The notes under the pieces are model-generated. The model ran no database searches, was not told the DNA's origin, and saw only the letters and a list, made by a program, of their open reading frames with translations. A DNA stretch of 64,000 nt from CAVWGP01 sp963754645 (GTDB lineage: Bacteria > Pseudomonadota > Alphaproteobacteria > Bin65): the NCBI GenBank assembly GCA_963754645.1, contig CAVWGP010000011.1, positions 124,001 through 188,000 of the forward strand. The letters are read 5' to 3'. Position 1 is the stretch's first letter. The number at the start of each line of letters is the position of its first letter. This document shows, piece after piece, positions 34,208 to 43,218 of this stretch. The position numbers and the translations under genes were made by a program.

Positions 34208-35203
34208 ATGCCGGCGCCTGGAATGGGCGCCAAAGGCTTGGCCGAGGATCGCAACGCGGCGCTGCGGGTGTTTCGGCTTGAGGCCGAGGGCCTCGCCGCG
34301 CTTGGGCGCGCGCTCGACGGCGAGCTGGGCGTGGCGTTTAGCGCCGCGGTCGACATTATTCGCGCGGCAACCGGCCGCATCATCGTGACCGGTATGGGTA
34401 AGAGCGGCCATATCGCGCGCAAAGTGGCGGCGACCTTCGCCTCGGTCGGCACGCCCGCCCAATTCGTCCATCCCGCCGAGGCGAGCCACGGCGATCTGGG
34501 CATGATCGCGACCAACGACGCGGTGTTGGCGCTGTCGAATTCGGGCGCGACCGCCGAACTCGACGATCTCATCGTTTATTGCAAGCGATTTGGCATCCGC
34601 TTGGTTGCCATCACCACGCGCGGCGACAGCCCGCTCGCCGAAGCGGCCGATGTCACCTTGCTGTTTCCGGCCGCCGCCGAAGCCTGCCCGCTCGGCCTGG
34701 CGCCCACCACCTCGACGACGATGATGCTCGCCCTCGGCGACGCGCTCGCCGTAGCACTGTTGGAGCGGCGCGGTTTTTCGGCCGAGGATTTTCAAGTGCT
34801 CCATCCGGGCGGCCGGCTCGGCCGCAAATTGCTCCGCGTCGCCGATCTCATGCACAAAGGCGATGCCATTCCCTTGGCGCGGCCGGATCAGCCGATGTCC
34901 GAGGTGTTGATCGAGATCACGGCCAAACGCCACGGCTGCTGCGGCGTCGTCGATGGCAGGGGCGCCCTTGTCGGCATCATCACCGACGGCGATTTGCGCC
35001 GCCGCATGAATGCCAATCTCCTCGCCACCAACGCCGCCGAGGTCATGACTCGCAATCCGCGCACGATCCGGCCGGATGCGCTGGCGGCCGAAGCGCTCGG
35101 GCTTATGAACGCGCAGCAGATCACCGGTCTGTTTGCCATCAGCGGCGGCAAACCGGTTGGCTTCCTGCACGTTCACGATCTGCTGCGCGCGGGGATCGCC
35201 TGA
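34208..35203 (+). CDS. kdsD: arabinose-5-phosphate isomerase, KdsD/KpsF family
   Basis: 331 residues. An N-terminal SIS domain (IIVTGMGKSGHIARKVAATF; PAEASHGDLGMI; LSNSGATAELDDLI) is followed by two CBS domains from about residue 205 (VADLMHKGDAIPLA; CCGVVDGRGALVGIITDGDL). KdsD makes arabinose 5-phosphate from ribulose 5-phosphate, the first step in Kdo synthesis for LPS. The ATG at 34208 is chosen over upstream TTG (34157). The stop overlaps the lptC start (TGATG). Confidence 0.93.
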   Translation: MPAPGMGAKGLAEDRNAALRVFRLEAEGLAALGRALDGELGVAFSAAVDIIRAATGRIIVTGMGKSGHIARKVAATFASVGTPAQFVHPAEASHGDLGMIATNDAVLALSNSGATAELDDLIVYCKRFGIRLVAITTRGDSPLAEAADVTLLFPAAAEACPLGLAPTTSTTMMLALGDALAVALLERRGFSAEDFQVLHPGGRLGRKLLRVADLMHKGDAIPLARPDQPMSEVLIEITAKRHGCCGVVDGRGALVGIITDGDLRRRMNANLLATNAAEVMTRNPRTIRPDALAAEALGLMNAQQITGLFAISGGKPVGFLHVHDLLRAGIA

Positions 35204-35937
35204 TGGCAACGATCTCGGTTCCCCCGCTCGGCATGCCGCCGGTGCCGAACCGCCCGGTCGAGGCGCTGCCCCGGCCGCGCCGCGCCGGCTCGGATCGTCA
35301 CAGCCGCCGCGTCGGCTTCATGAAAGTGGTTTTGCCCGGCGTCGGCCTTGGCCTGCTTGCGACCGCTCTGCTGTGGCAGAATATCGTGCCGAGCAACCGC
35401 ATCGTCGCCTCCGGCAAGATCGATCCGAAGAATTTGGTCCGCCAGCACGAAATGTACGCGCCGAAATATGTCGGAACCGACGAGAAAAACCGACCGTATC
35501 AAGTCGAGGCCAAGGCGGCGCGGCTGGCCAGCGCCAAATCGGATATGGTCCTGCTGGACGAGCCGAAAGCCAACATGACGCTCGAAAACAACCAGTGGGT
35601 TGCGATGACGGCGCAGCACGGCGTGTTCAACCAGAAAACCCGCGTCATCGATCTCGATGGCGACGTGAACATGCTGCATCACGCCAACCAATCGATTTAC
35701 ACGTTCCGAACCGAGAAGGCGACGATCGACACGGCGAGGGGCCGCGCCTGGGGCAAGCGGCACATCCAGGTCTCGGGGCCCAAGGCGACGATCGAGGCGG
35801 AAGGCTTCGAAGTCGAAGATAACGGCCAGATCGTGCGTTTCACCGGCAAGGCCAGGGTCGTGCTTTACCTGGACAATCAGGACTTCCGCGATGTCAGTGC
35901 CGGGGGCGACAAGCCGCCGGAGGAGAAGAAGAAATGA
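35203..35937 (+). CDS. lptC: LPS export ABC transporter periplasmic protein LptC
   Basis: A 244-residue bitopic protein. A 38-residue basic tail precedes one membrane helix (VVLPGVGLGLLATALLWQNI, about residues 42-61), and the periplasmic beta-jellyroll follows (YQVEAKAARLASAKSDMVLL; VAMTAQHGVFNQKTRVIDL). LptC joins the LptB2FG transporter to LptA in the bridge that moves lipopolysaccharide to the outer membrane. It overlaps kdsD by four bases and lptA by four. Confidence 0.9.
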   Translation: MATISVPPLGMPPVPNRPVEALPRPRRAGSDRHSRRVGFMKVVLPGVGLGLLATALLWQNIVPSNRIVASGKIDPKNLVRQHEMYAPKYVGTDEKNRPYQVEAKAARLASAKSDMVLLDEPKANMTLENNQWVAMTAQHGVFNQKTRVIDLDGDVNMLHHANQSIYTFRTEKATIDTARGRAWGKRHIQVSGPKATIEAEGFEVEDNGQIVRFTGKARVVLYLDNQDFRDVSAGGDKPPEEKKK

Positions 35938-36821
35938 TGACCCAGCCATTCGTCCTTTGGCGCGCGGCGATTTTCATGGCGGCGCTGCTGGCGGCGGCTC
36001 CGGCGCTCGGCCAGGGCCTGCCAATTCCTGGCTTCGGCAACAAGGGCACCTCGGCCCTGCCGGTGGCGATCGAGGCCGATCAAGGCGTCGAATGGCGCCA
36101 GAAAGAACAATTGTATATCGCCCGCGGCAACGCGACGGCGCGGCGCGGCGACACGACGATTCGCGGCGACGTGCTGACCGCGCATTACCGGCAGGGCGCC
36201 GAGAAGAAACAGGAAATCTGGAAGATCACGGCCGAGGGCGCGGTCAAGATCACGACACTGAAAGAGACGATCACCAGCGATACGGCGGAATACCTCATCG
36301 AGACCGGCGTCTTCACCCTGGTCGGCCGGCCGGTGAAGATCGACAATGGCAAGAACGTGCTGACAGCGGCGCGAATTGACTACAATACCAAAGGCAAACT
36401 GGCGCATGTCACGGGGAATGCCACCGTGACCGAGGACAAGCGCCAAGTCCGCGCCGATCGTTTCGTTGCGTTTTTTGTCGAAGATGCCGGAAAGAACAGC
36501 CTCAAGCGCGTCGAAGCCCATGGCAATGTCATTGTCAGCACGCCGACGGAAACCGTCCGCGGCGATCGTGGCGACTACGATGCGGAGACTGGCGTTGCCC
36601 TCCTGACCGGCAATGTGCGCGGCACCCGGGGCAGTACGCAAATCAATGGCGACCGCGCCGAGGTCAATATGAAGACCGGTGTCAGCCGCGTCATCGGCGA
36701 TGGCCGCCCCGTTGGGGTCTTGCTGGTGCCGGGCGATGGGAGCGACAAAGGAACGCTGGACACGCCGGGTGCAAAGTCGGAAAATAACAAGAAGAACAAT
36801 GGGAAGAAGCCGGGGAATTGA
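35934..36821 (+). CDS. lptA: LPS transport periplasmic protein LptA
   Basis: A 295-residue, longer than usual LptA. The signal peptide is MMTQPFVLWRAAIFMAALLA; OstA-like repeats follow (KEQLYIARGNATARRGDTTI; RIDYNTKGKLAHVTGNATVT; GDYDAETGVALLTGNVRGTR). LptA polymers bridge the periplasm. The tail is lysine- and asparagine-rich (NNKKNNGKKPGN). The start overlaps the lptC stop (ATGA), showing translational coupling. Confidence 0.92.
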   Translation: MMTQPFVLWRAAIFMAALLAAAPALGQGLPIPGFGNKGTSALPVAIEADQGVEWRQKEQLYIARGNATARRGDTTIRGDVLTAHYRQGAEKKQEIWKITAEGAVKITTLKETITSDTAEYLIETGVFTLVGRPVKIDNGKNVLTAARIDYNTKGKLAHVTGNATVTEDKRQVRADRFVAFFVEDAGKNSLKRVEAHGNVIVSTPTETVRGDRGDYDAETGVALLTGNVRGTRGSTQINGDRAEVNMKTGVSRVIGDGRPVGVLLVPGDGSDKGTLDTPGAKSENNKKNNGKKPGN

Positions 36822-36884
36822 CCTTCAAGAAACGCCCGCAGCAGGCCGCAACGACGGGCTGCCGGTCGGAGAGTGGAACGTTTG

Positions 36885-37691
36885 ATGTCGCTTCGGGCCC
36901 AGCCGAAGGAAGTGCCAAGTGCCGCGGCACCCGCGGACAGCGGGCTCGGCCCGCGCCTGGTGACCGACAATGTCGGCCTTGTCGCGCACAACTTGGGCAA
37001 GAGTTTCAAGAAGCGCCCCGTCGTGCGCGGCGTCAACTTGACCCTGCAGCGCGGCGAAGTGGTGGGCCTGCTGGGGCCGAACGGCGCCGGCAAGACGACC
37101 TGCTTCTACATCATGACCGGGCTCATCAAGCCCGACTACGGCACGATTTCGCTCGACGGGCGCGACATCACCGAACTTCCCATGTACCGGCGCGCGCGGC
37201 TTGGCATCGGCTACCTGCCGCAAGAGGCTTCGATTTTCCGCGGCCTCAACGTCGAGGAAAATATCCGCGCCGTGCTCGAAGTGGTGGAACGCGACGCGGA
37301 TGCGCGCGAGACCATGCTCGACGATCTCCTGGCGGAATTCTCGATCTCCCATCTGCGCAAGACGCCGGCGGTCGCCCTTTCGGGCGGCGAGCGGCGGCGC
37401 GTCGAGATCGCGCGCGCCTTGGCGACGCAGCCGCATTTCATCTTGCTCGACGAGCCGCTCGCCGGCATCGATCCGATCGCGGTCGGCGACATTCGCGACC
37501 TGGTCCTTCACCTCAAGGATCGCGGCATCGGCGTTCTGATCACCGACCACAACGTGCGCGAGACCCTCGATATCGTCGACCGGGCCTGCATCATCCACGA
37601 AGGCCGCATGTTGATGGAGGGCACGCCCTCGCAGATCGTGGCGCACGAAGACGTGCGCCGCGTCTATCTCGGCGAATCTTTCAGCCTGTAG
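36885..37691 (+). CDS. lptB: LPS export ABC transporter ATP-binding protein LptB
   Basis: A 268-residue ABC ATPase. Walker A is GPNGAGKTTCF, Q-loop GIGYLPQEASIF, signature LSGGERRRVEIARAL and Walker B FILLDEPLAGID; the D-loop and His switch (LITDHNVRETL) are present. LptB powers extraction of LPS from the inner membrane with LptFG (not in window). The N-terminus is longer than E. coli LptB by about 28 residues. The ATG at 36885 is preferred to GTG 36873. Confidence 0.95.
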   Translation: MSLRAQPKEVPSAAAPADSGLGPRLVTDNVGLVAHNLGKSFKKRPVVRGVNLTLQRGEVVGLLGPNGAGKTTCFYIMTGLIKPDYGTISLDGRDITELPMYRRARLGIGYLPQEASIFRGLNVEENIRAVLEVVERDADARETMLDDLLAEFSISHLRKTPAVALSGGERRRVEIARALATQPHFILLDEPLAGIDPIAVGDIRDLVLHLKDRGIGVLITDHNVRETLDIVDRACIIHEGRMLMEGTPSQIVAHEDVRRVYLGESFSL

Positions 37692-37703
37692 CGAGCTTCG
37701 CGC

Positions 37704-39233
37704 ATGAAGGCGCCCGGCCCGTTGCGGAACATCGGCCCGGCCCTTCGCCAGGCTCAGCGTCCGGCCCATATGCTGGCGATGACGCCGCAATTGCGACAGG
37801 CGATTCATTTGCTGCAGCTTTCCAATCTCGAGCTGGAAAGTTTCTTGCGGGAGCAGATCGAAGCCAATCCGCTGCTGGCGCGCGACGGCGACACGATCGC
37901 GGAACCCGGCTCCGGCCAGCCCGACGACGAAGCGGGGGCGCCGTCGTCCGGCGACGCTGACGAGCCATCGCCGCTCGATCTTGCGGAGATAGCGGACGAT
38001 CCCACCGCCCTGCTGAGCGACGATGCGGCGCAAAATCTTTGGGATAACGGCGACACGGCGACGGGCGCTGCCGCCGACTGGAGCGGCGGCGCCGACTGGA
38101 GCGGCGGCGCCGCGGCCGACGAGACCGGCATGGCTCGCCAGATCGCCGAACGGCCGTCGCTGCGCGAGCATTTGGCGCAGCAGATCGCGCTCGGCATCGC
38201 CGATCCGGTCGATCGCATCATCGCCTTGCAATTGGTCGATCTTCTCGACGAAGCCGGCTACTTGCGCGGCGACACCACGGCGCTCGCCGGTCAGCTTGGC
38301 ATATCGGCAGCGCGCGTCGACGCGGTTCTTGCGCTGGTTCAGGGCTTCGAACCGCTGGGCGTCTTTGCGCGCACCCTCGCCGAATGCCTGGCGATCCAGC
38401 TCCGCGAAAAGAACCGTCTCGATCCCGCCATGCAAGCCGTGCTTGGCAATCTCAGCTTGCTGGCGCGCGGCGACAAGGCGAAGCTGATGAAAATCGCCGG
38501 CGTCGGCGCCGACGATCTCGACGACATCATCGCGGAAATTCGCAGCCTGGATCCGCGCCCGGCGCACGGCTTCGATGCGCCGACCCTGGCACCGCTGGTG
38601 CCCGACGTGATAATGCGCCCGGGCGCCGACGGAAGCTGGCATGTCGAACTCAATCCCGACACGCTGCCGCGTCTCATTGTCGACCGCCGCTACCATGCCA
38701 CACTCTCGCGCGGCGGCGGCCCGCCGGAGACCCGGCGGTTCGTCGCCTCCCGCATGCAGGAGGCCAATTGGCTTGTCCGCACGCTGGATCAACGCGCCCG
38801 AACCATTCTCGCCGTGGCCGCCGCCATCGTCGAGCACCAAAGCAAGTTTTTCGCGCACGGCATCGCCCATTTGCGACCGCTTGTGCTGCGCGATATCGCG
38901 GCCACCATCGCGATGCACGAAAGCACCGTGAGCCGGGCCACGGCGCACAAGTACATCGCGACGCCGCGCGGACTGTTCGAGTTGCGCTATTTTTTCACCG
39001 CCGCGGTCGGCCCGGCGCATCGCGGCGAAGCGCGCTCGGCCGAATCGATCCGCCATCGCATCCGCGCCTTGGTTGCCGCCGAAAGCAAAATCCTGTCGGA
39101 CGATGCGATCGCCGGCCTGCTCGGCAGCGAGGGCCTTCCGGTTGCCCGCCGCACGGTGACGAAATACCGCGAAGCCATGCAGATTCCGTCGTCCGTCGAA
39201 CGGCGGCGGTGGCGCTCGCTCGGCCGGCGCTAG
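37704..39233 (+). CDS. rpoN: RNA polymerase sigma-54 factor
   Basis: A 509-residue sigma-54. Region I is glutamine/leucine rich (MTPQLRQAIHLLQLSNLELE at residues 26-45), region II acidic and variable, then the core-binding domain. The RpoN box ARRTVTKYRE lies near the C-terminus. Sigma-54 directs activator-dependent transcription, for example of nitrogen and motility genes. An in-frame SGGADWSGGA repeat occurs in region II. It is 12 bases after lptB, in the lptB-rpoN-hpf-ptsN order. Confidence 0.97.
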   Translation: MKAPGPLRNIGPALRQAQRPAHMLAMTPQLRQAIHLLQLSNLELESFLREQIEANPLLARDGDTIAEPGSGQPDDEAGAPSSGDADEPSPLDLAEIADDPTALLSDDAAQNLWDNGDTATGAAADWSGGADWSGGAAADETGMARQIAERPSLREHLAQQIALGIADPVDRIIALQLVDLLDEAGYLRGDTTALAGQLGISAARVDAVLALVQGFEPLGVFARTLAECLAIQLREKNRLDPAMQAVLGNLSLLARGDKAKLMKIAGVGADDLDDIIAEIRSLDPRPAHGFDAPTLAPLVPDVIMRPGADGSWHVELNPDTLPRLIVDRRYHATLSRGGGPPETRRFVASRMQEANWLVRTLDQRARTILAVAAAIVEHQSKFFAHGIAHLRPLVLRDIAATIAMHESTVSRATAHKYIATPRGLFELRYFFTAAVGPAHRGEARSAESIRHRIRALVAAESKILSDDAIAGLLGSEGLPVARRTVTKYREAMQIPSSVERRRWRSLGRR

Positions 39234-39247
39234 GTCGCCGAAGCCCC

Positions 39248-39276
39248 TTGGAAATTCTTTATCTTTATTTTACAAT
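39248..39276 (+). promoter_or_regulatory. sigma-70 promoter upstream of hpf
   Basis: TTGGAA (39248-39253), exactly 17 bases, then TACAAT (39271-39276): a near-consensus promoter in an unusually A+T-rich patch between rpoN and hpf. It gives hpf-ptsN their own transcription start near 39283, with a leader of about 170 bases. Confidence 0.6.
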
Positions 39277-39453
39277 CGGATAGATAGAATTCCGGCAACT
39301 GAACCCGGTCGCTCAAGGTGCACCCAACGGCGTTCCCATCAACTTGACTTGGCGGCGCAATGGCCCATATGGTCCGCGCCCGTCAAGCCGCCCGCGCTCT
39401 CCGGTGGGATTTACGCCTCGCGGCGCCAAGACCAATCGACGAAAAAACAGCGA

Positions 39454-40056
39454 ATGCGCATTACCATCACCGGTCGACACCTCGATGTCGGCGCCGCCCT
39501 GAGTCGCCATGTCGAGGACGAGCTGGCCCCTGCTGTCGGCAAATTCTTCGACCGGGCGATCGACGCCCACGTGACCTTCGGCAAACGGGCCGCCTTTTTT
39601 TCGGCCGATATCGCGGTTCACATCGGCCGCGGCATCGAAGCGCATGCGAGCGGCGAAAGCGACGATGCCTATCGCGCCTTCGCCGAAGCACTGGGCAACC
39701 TGGCCAAGCGGCTGCGCCGAAACAAAGCCCGGTTGCGCGACCACCGAAACGCGGAAGCACGCTCGGTCGAGAGCGAGCAGGCACAACATTTCATAATCGC
39801 CGGGCCGGCCGACGACGCGGCTTCGGACGCCGACACGGCGGCGGCGGAAGCCGGCTCGGACCACCTTGTTATTGCCGAAGTTCAGACCGAAATTCCGCGC
39901 CTGACCGTGGGGGAGGCCGTTATGCATCTGGATCTCGGCAAACAGCCCGCGCTGCTGTTTCGCAACGCCGGACATGGCGGAATGAACATGATCTATCGCC
40001 GCGCCGACGGCCATATCGGGTGGGTCGATCCAGGGGCGGCCAGCATGAAAAAATAG
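39454..40056 (+). CDS. hpf: ribosome hibernation promoting factor, long form
   Basis: 200 residues. The N-terminal S30AE domain (ITGRHLDVGAALSRHVEDEL) binds the ribosome; the C-terminal ribosome-associated domain (VIAEVQTEIPRLTVGEAVMH; NMIYRRADGHIGWVDP) mediates dimerisation to 100S particles. This is the long HPF form used outside gamma-proteobacteria. It lies between rpoN and ptsN, probably read from its own promoter at 39248. Confidence 0.92.
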   Translation: MRITITGRHLDVGAALSRHVEDELAPAVGKFFDRAIDAHVTFGKRAAFFSADIAVHIGRGIEAHASGESDDAYRAFAEALGNLAKRLRRNKARLRDHRNAEARSVESEQAQHFIIAGPADDAASDADTAAAEAGSDHLVIAEVQTEIPRLTVGEAVMHLDLGKQPALLFRNAGHGGMNMIYRRADGHIGWVDPGAASMKK

Positions 40057-40086
40057 CGTCGACACCAACAACAGAGTTGCAGGCTC

Positions 40087-40554
40087 ATGGAGATCAACGA
40101 TCTTCTCAGCGCAGAGGCCGTCATCCCGAAGTTGCGGGCGACCGGCAAGAAACAGGCTTTGCAGGAACTTGCGCGCCGCGCGGCGGCGATTACGCATTTG
40201 TCCGAGCGGCACATATTCGACGTGTTGCTGGAGCGCGAGCGCTTGGGCACCACGGGCATCGGCGGCGGCATCGCGATTCCGCACGGCCGAATGCCCAAAC
40301 TCGATCACATCTGCGGGCTGTTTGCCCGGCTCGAGGCACCGATCGATTTCGAGGCCATCGACGAGCAGCCCGTCGATTTGATCTTTCTGCTGCTGGCGCC
40401 GGAATCGGCGGGCGCCGATCACTTGAAGGCGCTGGCCCGCGTTTCGCGCCTGTTGCGCGACCGCGTCATCGTCGAAAAATTGCGCGGTTCGGACAGCCGC
40501 GACGCCTTGTACGCGCTGCTGACCGACAGTAACGGCGCCAGCAAAGCCGCCTGA
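40087..40554 (+). CDS. ptsN: PTS IIA-like nitrogen-regulatory protein
   Basis: A 155-residue EIIA-Ntr. His66 in IAIPHGRMP is the phosphorylated residue. It receives phosphate from PtsP/NPr and regulates potassium uptake, nitrogen metabolism and stress responses by protein contacts. It follows hpf by 30 bases in the conserved rpoN-hpf-ptsN order. Confidence 0.94.
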   Translation: MEINDLLSAEAVIPKLRATGKKQALQELARRAAAITHLSERHIFDVLLERERLGTTGIGGGIAIPHGRMPKLDHICGLFARLEAPIDFEAIDEQPVDLIFLLLAPESAGADHLKALARVSRLLRDRVIVEKLRGSDSRDALYALLTDSNGASKAA

Positions 40555-40564
40555 CGCCGGCACC

Positions 40565-40585
40565 CGCGCCCGGCGGCCGGGCGCG
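40565..40585. terminator. G/C-rich hairpin between convergent ptsN and grpE
   Basis: A nine-pair stem (40565-40573 with 40577-40585, loop CGG) in the 41-base gap between converging genes. No T tract follows on either strand, so it may be a bidirectional attenuator or Rho-assisted terminator. Confidence 0.4.
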
Positions 40586-40595
40586 CGAACAAGGC

Positions 40596-41228
40596 TCAGG
40601 GTGGCGTTTCGCCAGCTTCGGGCGGGGACGGTTCGGCCGCGGCGGGCGCCTTGGCGACGCCGACCAGCGCCGGGCGCAGCAAGCGGTCGTGCAGCGTGTA
40701 GGCGTCCTGAAGAACCTGGACGACAGTGCCCGGCGCCGCCTCGGCGGTTTCGATTTCGAACATGGCTTGGTGCAAATTCGGATCGAATTTCTGGCCGGAT
40801 GGGTCGCTTCGCTTGACGCCGTGGCGCTGCAGAATGGCGCCGATTTCGCGCTCGGTCATCTCGACGCCTTGGCGCAAGGTCTCGAAATGCTGGGCGCGCG
40901 CCGCCTCGTCGCCGGCGGTTTTCGCCGCCTCGATCGCGCGGCGCAGATTGTCGGCGGCGGTCAAAATATCGCGCGCAAGGCCGACGGCGCCGTATTTGCG
41001 CGCTTCCAGCGCTTCGTTGTCGGCGCGGCGGCGCTGGTTCTGCGCTTCGGCGACCTGCCGCGCGGCGGCATCCTTGAACGCGGCGAATTCCGCGCTTTTG
41101 GCGGCGAGCTCGCCCGCGAGTTCGGCGAACCGCGCCTGCAATTCCTCGACCGGCATGGCGTCGTTGGCCGCCGCGGGCGCGGCGGGGCTCGCGGCATTGT
41201 CCGGTCCGTTCGGTTCGTTCTGCATCAT
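40596..41228 (-). CDS. grpE: nucleotide exchange factor GrpE
   Basis: A 210-residue DnaK cochaperone. A long helix (VEELQARFAELAGELAAKSA and onward) carries the dimer interface, and VKRSDPSGQKFDPNLHQAMF plus VVQVLQDAYTLHDRLLRPAL form the beta domain contacting DnaK. It releases ADP from DnaK. It overlaps the end of hrcA by four bases, so it is translationally coupled to the regulator. Confidence 0.95.
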   Translation of the reverse strand: MMQNEPNGPDNAASPAAPAAANDAMPVEELQARFAELAGELAAKSAEFAAFKDAAARQVAEAQNQRRRADNEALEARKYGAVGLARDILTAADNLRRAIEAAKTAGDEAARAQHFETLRQGVEMTEREIGAILQRHGVKRSDPSGQKFDPNLHQAMFEIETAEAAPGTVVQVLQDAYTLHDRLLRPALVGVAKAPAAAEPSPPEAGETPP

Positions 41229-42310
41229 CCCTGGCCCAAAATGCGACTGACGACTTGCGCGGTGTAATCGACCATCGGCACGATCCGCGCGTAGTTCATG
41301 CGCTTCGGGCCGATGACGGCGATGGCGCCGATGACTTTCTCGTTCGTGCCCTTGAACGGCGACAGGACCATCGAGCAGCCCGTGTTGCGGAACAGCTCGT
41401 TCTCGGCGCCGACGAATATCTGCACCCCGTGCGCGTCATGGGCCAATTCGAGCATGCGCCGCATCGTTTCCTTGGTTTCGAGCGCGTCGAACAGGCGGCG
41501 GACCCGTTCCAAGTCTTCGACGGCGGTCACGTCTTCGAGCAGCTTGCCGGTGCCGCGGATGATGAGCGCGCCGGAATCGATCCGGTCGCGCTCGTCGCCC
41601 GCCCAGATGGCAAGGCCGCGCGCGACGAGGTCTTGGGCCGCGGCATCGATTTCGGCGCGATGGGCGGACATATCGGCTTCGATGGCGATGCGGGCCTCGT
41701 CGATCGTGCGGCCGATCATGCGGGCGGAAAGATAGTTTCCGGCCTCGATCAGCGTCGACGCGGACACGCCGATCGGCACATCGATCAGGCGGTTCTCGAC
41801 GACGCCGTTCGCGAACACGATCACGACCAGCGCGCGGCCCGGCGCGAGATTGATGAATTCGATTTGTTTCAGCGGCGCCTCGCTCTTGGGGGCGGCGACG
41901 AGGCCGGCGTGGCGCGACAGCCCGGCCAGCGATTGGCTGACCATTTCCATTACCTGGCTCGGCGATTTTCCTTTCGACGCGCACGTGCTTTCGATCTCGG
42001 AACGCTCCTCGTCGGACAGGCGGCCGATCTCGAGCAGGCCGTCGACGAAAAGCCGCATGCCGCGGTCGGTCGGCAGCCGCCCGGCCGAGGCGTGCGGCGC
42101 GAACAGCAGGCCGGCCTCCTCCAGATCGGCCATCACGTTGCGGATGCTCGCCGGCGACAGGCCGATACCCTCAAGCCGCGAAATCGTGCGCGACCCGACG
42201 GGCTCGCCCTGCTCGATGTATTGCTCCACCAGGCGGCGCATGACTTCGCGCGTTCGCTTGCTGAGCGCGGCGATGGCCGGCTCGCGGAGCGGCGTGCTCA
42301 TTTCGGACAT
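41225..42310 (-). CDS. hrcA: heat-inducible transcription repressor HrcA
   Basis: A 361-residue repressor. The N-terminal winged helix (VMRRLVEQYIEQGEPVGSRT; GLSPASIRNVMADLEEAG) binds CIRCE elements; the C-terminal GAF-like domain (ENELFRNTGCSMVLSPFKGT; GAIAVIGPKRMNYARIVPMV) is complete. HrcA controls groESL and related chaperones and needs GroEL to fold. No CIRCE palindrome was seen in this window. Divergent from rph, 181 bases apart. Confidence 0.95.
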   Translation of the reverse strand: MSEMSTPLREPAIAALSKRTREVMRRLVEQYIEQGEPVGSRTISRLEGIGLSPASIRNVMADLEEAGLLFAPHASAGRLPTDRGMRLFVDGLLEIGRLSDEERSEIESTCASKGKSPSQVMEMVSQSLAGLSRHAGLVAAPKSEAPLKQIEFINLAPGRALVVIVFANGVVENRLIDVPIGVSASTLIEAGNYLSARMIGRTIDEARIAIEADMSAHRAEIDAAAQDLVARGLAIWAGDERDRIDSGALIIRGTGKLLEDVTAVEDLERVRRLFDALETKETMRRMLELAHDAHGVQIFVGAENELFRNTGCSMVLSPFKGTNEKVIGAIAVIGPKRMNYARIVPMVDYTAQVVSRILGQG

Positions 42311-42423
42311 GGCATTCGGGAATGGTTCAAGGTTTTCTATCGGTCATATGTAGGGACGGGCTTGCGATGCGTCAACGCGCCGGGAAGCCGGCCGAACCGC
42401 GATTGCGCCGCGCCTTCGCGGGC

Positions 42424-42452
42424 TGGACGGCGCCGGCCGCCTTCTTTATAGG
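42424..42452 (+). promoter_or_regulatory. possible rph promoter
   Basis: TGGACG (42424-42429), 17 bases, then TATAGG (42447-42452), 40 bases before the rph ATG and pointing away from hrcA. The match is moderate. Confidence 0.35.
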
Positions 42453-42491
42453 CTCGCAGCGATCACCGCACACCCGTTGAGAGAGCCGCCC

Positions 42492-43208
42492 ATGCGCCCG
42501 TCCGGCCGCGCTGCCGACCAGCTTCGCCCGATCGTGCTGGAACCGGGCTTCGCCCGCCATGCCGAGGGCTCGTGCTTCGCCAAATTCGGCGACACGCATG
42601 TTCTGTGCACGGCCTCGATCGGCGACCGCGTTCCGCCCTTCCTGCGCAACAGCGGTCAGGGCTGGGTGACCGCCGAATACGGCATGCTGCCGCGCTCGAC
42701 CCATACGCGCACCGACCGCGAAGCGGCGCGCGGCAAGCAAAGCGGACGCACGCAGGAAATCCAGCGCCTGATCGGCCGCAGCTTGCGCGCGGTGACCGAT
42801 CTCAAGGGCTTCGGCGAACGCCAGATCGTTGTCGATTGCGACGTGATCCAGGCCGACGGCGGAACGCGCACGGCGGCCATCACCGGCGCTTTCGTGGCGC
42901 TGCATTATGCCTTTCGCTCGCTCGTCAAGCAGGGCGAGATCGATCGCGTGCCGCTCACCGGCAAGGTCGCCGCGGTCTCGTGCGGGCTGGTGTCCGGCGC
43001 CGCCGTGCTCGACATCGACTATGCCGAGGACAGCACGGCCGAGGCCGACGCGAACTTCGTGCTCACCGACAGCGGCGGCATCGTCGAAATTCAGGGCACG
43101 GCGGAAAAATCGCCTTTTGCCGAGGCGCAGTTTCTCGAGCTGCTGCGCTTGGCGCGGCGCGGCGTGGAGCAGCTTTGCGCCGCGCAAAGCCGCGCCATCG
43201 GCGCTTGA
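42492..43208 (+). CDS. rph: ribonuclease PH
   Basis: A 238-residue phosphorolytic 3'-5' exonuclease that trims tRNA 3' ends. MRPSGRAADQLRPIVLEPGF begins the protein; STHTRTDREAARGKQSGRTQ and IGRSLRAVTDLKGFGERQIV form the tRNA/phosphate-binding core; RNase PH signature CDVIQADGGTRTAAITGAFV is complete. The ATG at 42492 is preferred to TTG 42477. It leads rph-rdgB-hemW, with spacings of 10 and 3 bases. Confidence 0.95.
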   Translation: MRPSGRAADQLRPIVLEPGFARHAEGSCFAKFGDTHVLCTASIGDRVPPFLRNSGQGWVTAEYGMLPRSTHTRTDREAARGKQSGRTQEIQRLIGRSLRAVTDLKGFGERQIVVDCDVIQADGGTRTAAITGAFVALHYAFRSLVKQGEIDRVPLTGKVAAVSCGLVSGAAVLDIDYAEDSTAEADANFVLTDSGGIVEIQGTAEKSPFAEAQFLELLRLARRGVEQLCAAQSRAIGA

Positions 43209-43218
43209 ATTCCGGACC

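Noticed and set aside
42310..42492. CIRCE element between hrcA and rph
   Set aside because: No inverted repeat of the CIRCE type (TTAGCACTC/GAGTGCTAA) could be found.
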